Assembly: GCF_002831565.1 (NCBI RefSeq)
Contig: NZ_CP025096.1
Location: 5,943,014-6,007,013, forward strand
Length of the DNA: 64,000 bases
Direction: 5' to 3'
From: Spirosoma pollinicola
GTDB taxonomy: Bacteria > Bacteroidota > Bacteroidia > Cytophagales > Spirosomataceae
The translations under genes and the position numbers were made by a program. Positions 61,516 to 64,000 of this stretch are shown here, one piece after another. Position 1 is the first letter of the stretch, and every line of letters begins with the position of its first letter. The notes beneath the pieces were generated by a model that did not search any database, was not told the origin of the DNA, and saw only the letters and a program-made list of their open reading frames with translations.

Positions 61516-61884
61516 TTATTTTACAAGTTGATATTCACCGATCAATGTGGCGGCTGACAGATGAAGGGCCTCTGTCAACTTTCGAATCATGTCGACTGTT
61601 AATTTCCGCTTTCGGTTAAGCACCTCCGAAACTCGACTCTTGCCTCCAATAATACCAACTAAATCCTGTTGCTTTAACTCCATCTCTTCCAATCTAATCT
61701 TTATCGCTTCAATTGGGTCGGGCGCTTCGATAGCATAGTGTTCGTTTTCGTAACTATCGATTAATAAAATGAGTAATTCAGCTTCGTCGCCCTCAGGTGT
61801 GTTGGCCGACGCGTCGAAAATTTCATTGAGCCGTTCGAGGGCCAGATCATAATCGGCTTCGTTTTTTAGTGGTCTGATAATCAT
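61516..61884 (-). CDS. higA: HigA-type antitoxin with XRE helix-turn-helix
   Basis: A 122-residue antitoxin. The N-terminal half is acidic and helical (RPLKNEADYDLALERLNEIF), and the C-terminal half is an XRE helix-turn-helix (MELKQQDLVGIIGGKSRVSEVLNRKRKLTVD, shown here only as motif, with residues QQDLV and SEVLNRK in the recognition region). This 'HigA-like, HTH at the C-terminal end' layout matches the HigB/HigA family of mRNA-interferase systems. It lies 12 bp downstream of the toxin gene and should repress the operon and neutralise the toxin. Confidence 0.9.
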   Translation of the reverse strand: MIIRPLKNEADYDLALERLNEIFDASANTPEGDEAELLILLIDSYENEHYAIEAPDPIEAIKIRLEEMELKQQDLVGIIGGKSRVSEVLNRKRKLTVDMIRKLTEALHLSAATLIGEYQLVK

Positions 61885-61896
61885 AATCTGAACTGG

Positions 61897-62199
61897 TTAT
61901 ACCGTTGTAGCATCTACGCGGTCATATAATGAATGTGTGCCAATGAACCGGATAAATGCCCATTGCTGCTGATAATTGAATTTCACAATTAGCCTATAAT
62001 CATTCCCTTTTATGTTGAACACTACTCTATTCCCAGCAATAATGCTGGCATTGGCATAGGTTTTTTTTACATCATTCGGACTCTTCCATTCAGCTTGTTT
62101 AGCTGTTTCATACCAAGTCTTTAAATACTGCTCAGCGTCTGAATGTTTTTCCCAAAACTCTTTTAGTGTCCGTTTTGCAATGATTCGCTTCATTGCCAC
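61897..62199 (-). CDS. higB: HigB-type mRNA interferase toxin
   Basis: A 100-residue toxin of the HigB_toxin family: AKRTLKEFWEKHSDAEQYLK, WYETAKQAEWKSPNDVK, FNIKGNDYRLIVKFNYQQQ and FIRFIGTHSLYDRVDATTV, with the conserved basic and His residues near the end that cut ribosome-bound mRNA. Toxin before antitoxin is the normal order for this type. The start may be the second Met (62193). The pair sits alone between lptB and recO, with no sign of a larger mobile element. Confidence 0.92.
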   Translation of the reverse strand: MAMKRIIAKRTLKEFWEKHSDAEQYLKTWYETAKQAEWKSPNDVKKTYANASIIAGNRVVFNIKGNDYRLIVKFNYQQQWAFIRFIGTHSLYDRVDATTV

Positions 62200-62255
62200 A
62201 ATGATAAGTAAGAAATGATATAGTTGGTTCTCGAAATGAGAACTATTGCCAGCTT

Positions 62256-62948
62256 TTACCCAAAAACTTCCCGTAACACCGGCAACGACTTCACTTCGCC
62301 GAGGGAGTCGATATGGATATGGTAGTACGTAACCAGTGCATCAGCTAGTTCGTTTCGGGCTGAGCGACTTAGTTTTATAGGTGTGCCAAAAGGTAAACGA
62401 AGCATACTATTAAGTGCCGTATCCATTTCATCATCAGGCAGAAAAGGGTAGGCATTTTCGCGGAGCTGGCTCTCGAACTCGCGGGCATTCTCCGGACCAA
62501 AACCCAGAAAAAAGGATAGCTTCAACAGGAAAATGAGATGGAAGTTCTCATAATTTATAGTTGCCTCTTCCAGAAAAAGTATGGACTCTGCCAGGAATCG
62601 GAACAGTACCGGGCTACTGGCTTCTTCTTTCAGCACTTTGTTCAGCATCTCCGTCACAAACATCGCAATGGTCGATTTGCCTACATCGAAAGGCAGACTC
62701 TGAAACGGACAGCTTGTTTTTACTTCCGAAAGCCGGGTAAGGTCGCGGTCGGGTTTGTGGTAAACTACCATATCCAGCAGGGTGAGGGGCTGAAACAGGG
62801 CAATACGGTTGTTCTTACTCTTGGCCGTTCGAACGCTATTGACAACGTAACTTTGCAAACCAAATTCTTCGGTATATACGCGGGCAATAATGGACGTTTC
62901 GCGGTAACGAATATAGCTGAGGGCAATGCCCCGTGTTTTTTGCAGCAT
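62256..62948 (-). CDS. recO: DNA repair protein RecO
   Basis: A 230-residue RecO. The N-terminal OB fold reads TRGIALSYIRYRETSIIARVY and GLQSYVVNSVRTAKSK, followed by a helical C-terminal domain (FHLIFLLKLSFFLGFGPE). The four zinc cysteines found in some RecO proteins are absent here, as in many Bacteroidota. It anneals single-stranded DNA and loads RecA with RecR. It is divergent from the next gene with 87 bp between. Confidence 0.92.
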   Translation of the reverse strand: MLQKTRGIALSYIRYRETSIIARVYTEEFGLQSYVVNSVRTAKSKNNRIALFQPLTLLDMVVYHKPDRDLTRLSEVKTSCPFQSLPFDVGKSTIAMFVTEMLNKVLKEEASSPVLFRFLAESILFLEEATINYENFHLIFLLKLSFFLGFGPENAREFESQLRENAYPFLPDDEMDTALNSMLRLPFGTPIKLSRSARNELADALVTYYHIHIDSLGEVKSLPVLREVFG

Positions 62949-63035
62949 CTGAAATCACAGTAAACTATCTAATATAACACCTTTTACTGACAAATCGGTC
63001 TGTTTGTTGGCCAAATCCTGATTCGTTCGTCGTCT

Positions 63036-63872
63036 ATGAAACTGTATAAAACCCGCTTCGGCATTGTTGTTGACTATCAAAATCAATTTTACTCCGTTCC
63101 TGATGCAGATTGGGATGAACTGGTCAATCGGGATGATTTGCACGATTTTTTAATAACGCTGACTGCGCTGGCCACGCCATCGGACGAGTATCAATCCTGG
63201 ACCGAAACCGGATCGCTGGCACCCATTGGCAGGCAAGAGGTGTGGGCATCGGGTGTAACGTATCTGCGGAGCCGTAATGCGCGTATGGAAGAGTCAAAAA
63301 AGTCGGGGGGTGATAATTTCTATGACCGGGTTTATGATGCCGATCGACCCGAGTTATTCTTCAAATCGACGCCCGAACGAGTGGTAGGGCCAGGCGCTAA
63401 CGTGCGTATTCGAGCCGATTCGACCTGGAATGTCCCTGAGCCAGAATTGACGCTGTTTATTACATCATCGGGTAAAATTGTGGCTTACACCTGCGGCAAC
63501 GACATGAGTTCGAGGAGTATTGAAGGCGAGAATCCGCTCTATTTACCCCAAGCCAAAACATACGATGGTAGTGCGGCTCTTGGTCCCTGTTTGTATGTCC
63601 CCGAAACACCTATTGCGCCCGAAACGCAAATCAAGCTGGAAATTATCCGGGATAAGCAGGCTGTTTTTACTAACAGCATCGCCATCAACCAGATGAAGCG
63701 GCAGCACACCGAACTTGTCGAGTTTCTGTATCGCGAATGCTCGTTCACCTATGGTTGCTTCCTGATGACCGGCACCGGTATCGTGCCGCCGGATAATTTT
63801 ACGCTTCAGGCTGGTGACGAAGTAAGGATTACTATTGAGGGGATTGGAACGCTTGAAAATGTAGTGTCTTAA
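63036..63872 (+). CDS. Fumarylacetoacetate hydrolase-family protein
   Basis: A 278-residue FAH-superfamily enzyme. Residues from about 60 form the mixed beta-roll: EVWASGVTYLRSRNARMEES, the metal-binding VPEPELTLFI (two Glu ligands), GNDMSSRSIEGENPLYLPQA and KTYDGSAALGP. Members cleave or isomerise beta-diketo acids; for bacterial relatives these include 2-hydroxyhepta-2,4-diene-1,7-dioate isomerase and dioxopentanoate dehydratase, so the exact reaction is open. Its TAA stop codon is in the left arm of the inverted repeat that follows. Confidence 0.9.
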   Translation: MKLYKTRFGIVVDYQNQFYSVPDADWDELVNRDDLHDFLITLTALATPSDEYQSWTETGSLAPIGRQEVWASGVTYLRSRNARMEESKKSGGDNFYDRVYDADRPELFFKSTPERVVGPGANVRIRADSTWNVPEPELTLFITSSGKIVAYTCGNDMSSRSIEGENPLYLPQAKTYDGSAALGPCLYVPETPIAPETQIKLEIIRDKQAVFTNSIAINQMKRQHTELVEFLYRECSFTYGCFLMTGTGIVPPDNFTLQAGDEVRITIEGIGTLENVVS

Positions 63873-63956
63873 ACACAGAGGAAACGGAGAAAGCACAGAG
63901 TGCACGAAGATTTCCCTCTGTTTCCTCTGTGCTTTCCCCGTTTCCTCTGTGTTTAA
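63869..63956. repeat. 32-bp inverted repeat across the FAH-family stop codon
   Basis: Arms 63869-63900 and 63925-63956 match at 31 of 32 positions around a 24-nt loop. Words like CACAGAGGAAACGG recur within it. The stop codon TAA (63870-63872) is in the left arm. Confidence 0.92.
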
Positions 63957-64000
63957 GCAATTACCCGAATTCCCCTTTGCACTACGGCCACTTTTTCCCG

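Overview
The window looks like chromosomal DNA of a Bacteroidota bacterium of the Cytophagales, most likely Spirosoma or a close relative. This is inferred from three SusC/SusD pairs, an ECF sigma/FecR pair feeding a SusC with an STN domain, lipoproteins with acidic surface-export signals, a giant SdrD_B-domain exoprotein, and typical Bacteroidota housekeeping genes (LptB, GuaB, RecJ, RecO, QueA, MazG, DUF1361, DUF2141). No tRNA, rRNA, CRISPR array or phage region was seen.

Layout. 1-3 kb: the 3' part of a PAS histidine kinase, then a YifB/ComM-type ATPase. 3.2-10.2 kb: a regulated outer-membrane uptake locus (ECF sigma, FecR anti-sigma, STN-SusC, SusD). 10.27-10.87 kb: two 5'-truncated copies of an IS4-type transposase end facing away from each other as a perfect 296-bp inverted repeat around a CTAGCTAGCTAG core. 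This may be an assembly join. 10.9-13.5 kb: a small ORF and a secreted M43-like metalloprotease. 14-18 kb: a two-domain GT4 glycosyltransferase followed by a GH130 phosphorylase. 18.1-29 kb: two divergent SusC/SusD systems (one with a DUF1735 lipoprotein) around a 660-bp AT-rich promoter region, with no glycosidase beside them. 29.4-30.4 kb: two acidic, disordered-looking small proteins. 30.5-36.9 kb: meaB, ispD and queA on the minus strand, then lipoprotein and periplasmic genes (two propeller-like lipoproteins and a DUF1080 protein). 37.4-46.7 kb: one 3098-residue modular exoprotein with internal duplications. 46.9-49.9 kb: two cation antiporter-like genes flanking a small HExxH protein. 50-55.7 kb: a LolA-like protein, a beta-barrel protein, a wHTH/membrane pair, dgkA, DUF1361, mazG and a phosphoesterase. 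55.8-56.6 kb: an unrecognised two-gene unit, one member cysteine-rich. 56.7-64 kb: guaB, DUF2141, recJ, lptB, a HigBA toxin-antitoxin pair, recO and a fumarylacetoacetase-family gene.

How the genes work together. The sigma/FecR/STN-SusC/SusD block is a self-contained sense-and-import module: substrate binding at the surface would signal through the STN domain to FecR and release the sigma factor. The GT4-GH130 pair looks like a make-and-recycle module for an intracellular mannose oligosaccharide or glycan (inference). The antiporter cluster suggests ion homeostasis.

The most unusual signal outside genes is a series of long, mutually unrelated intergenic inverted repeats. They recur between convergent and tandem genes and often begin exactly at the upstream stop codon.
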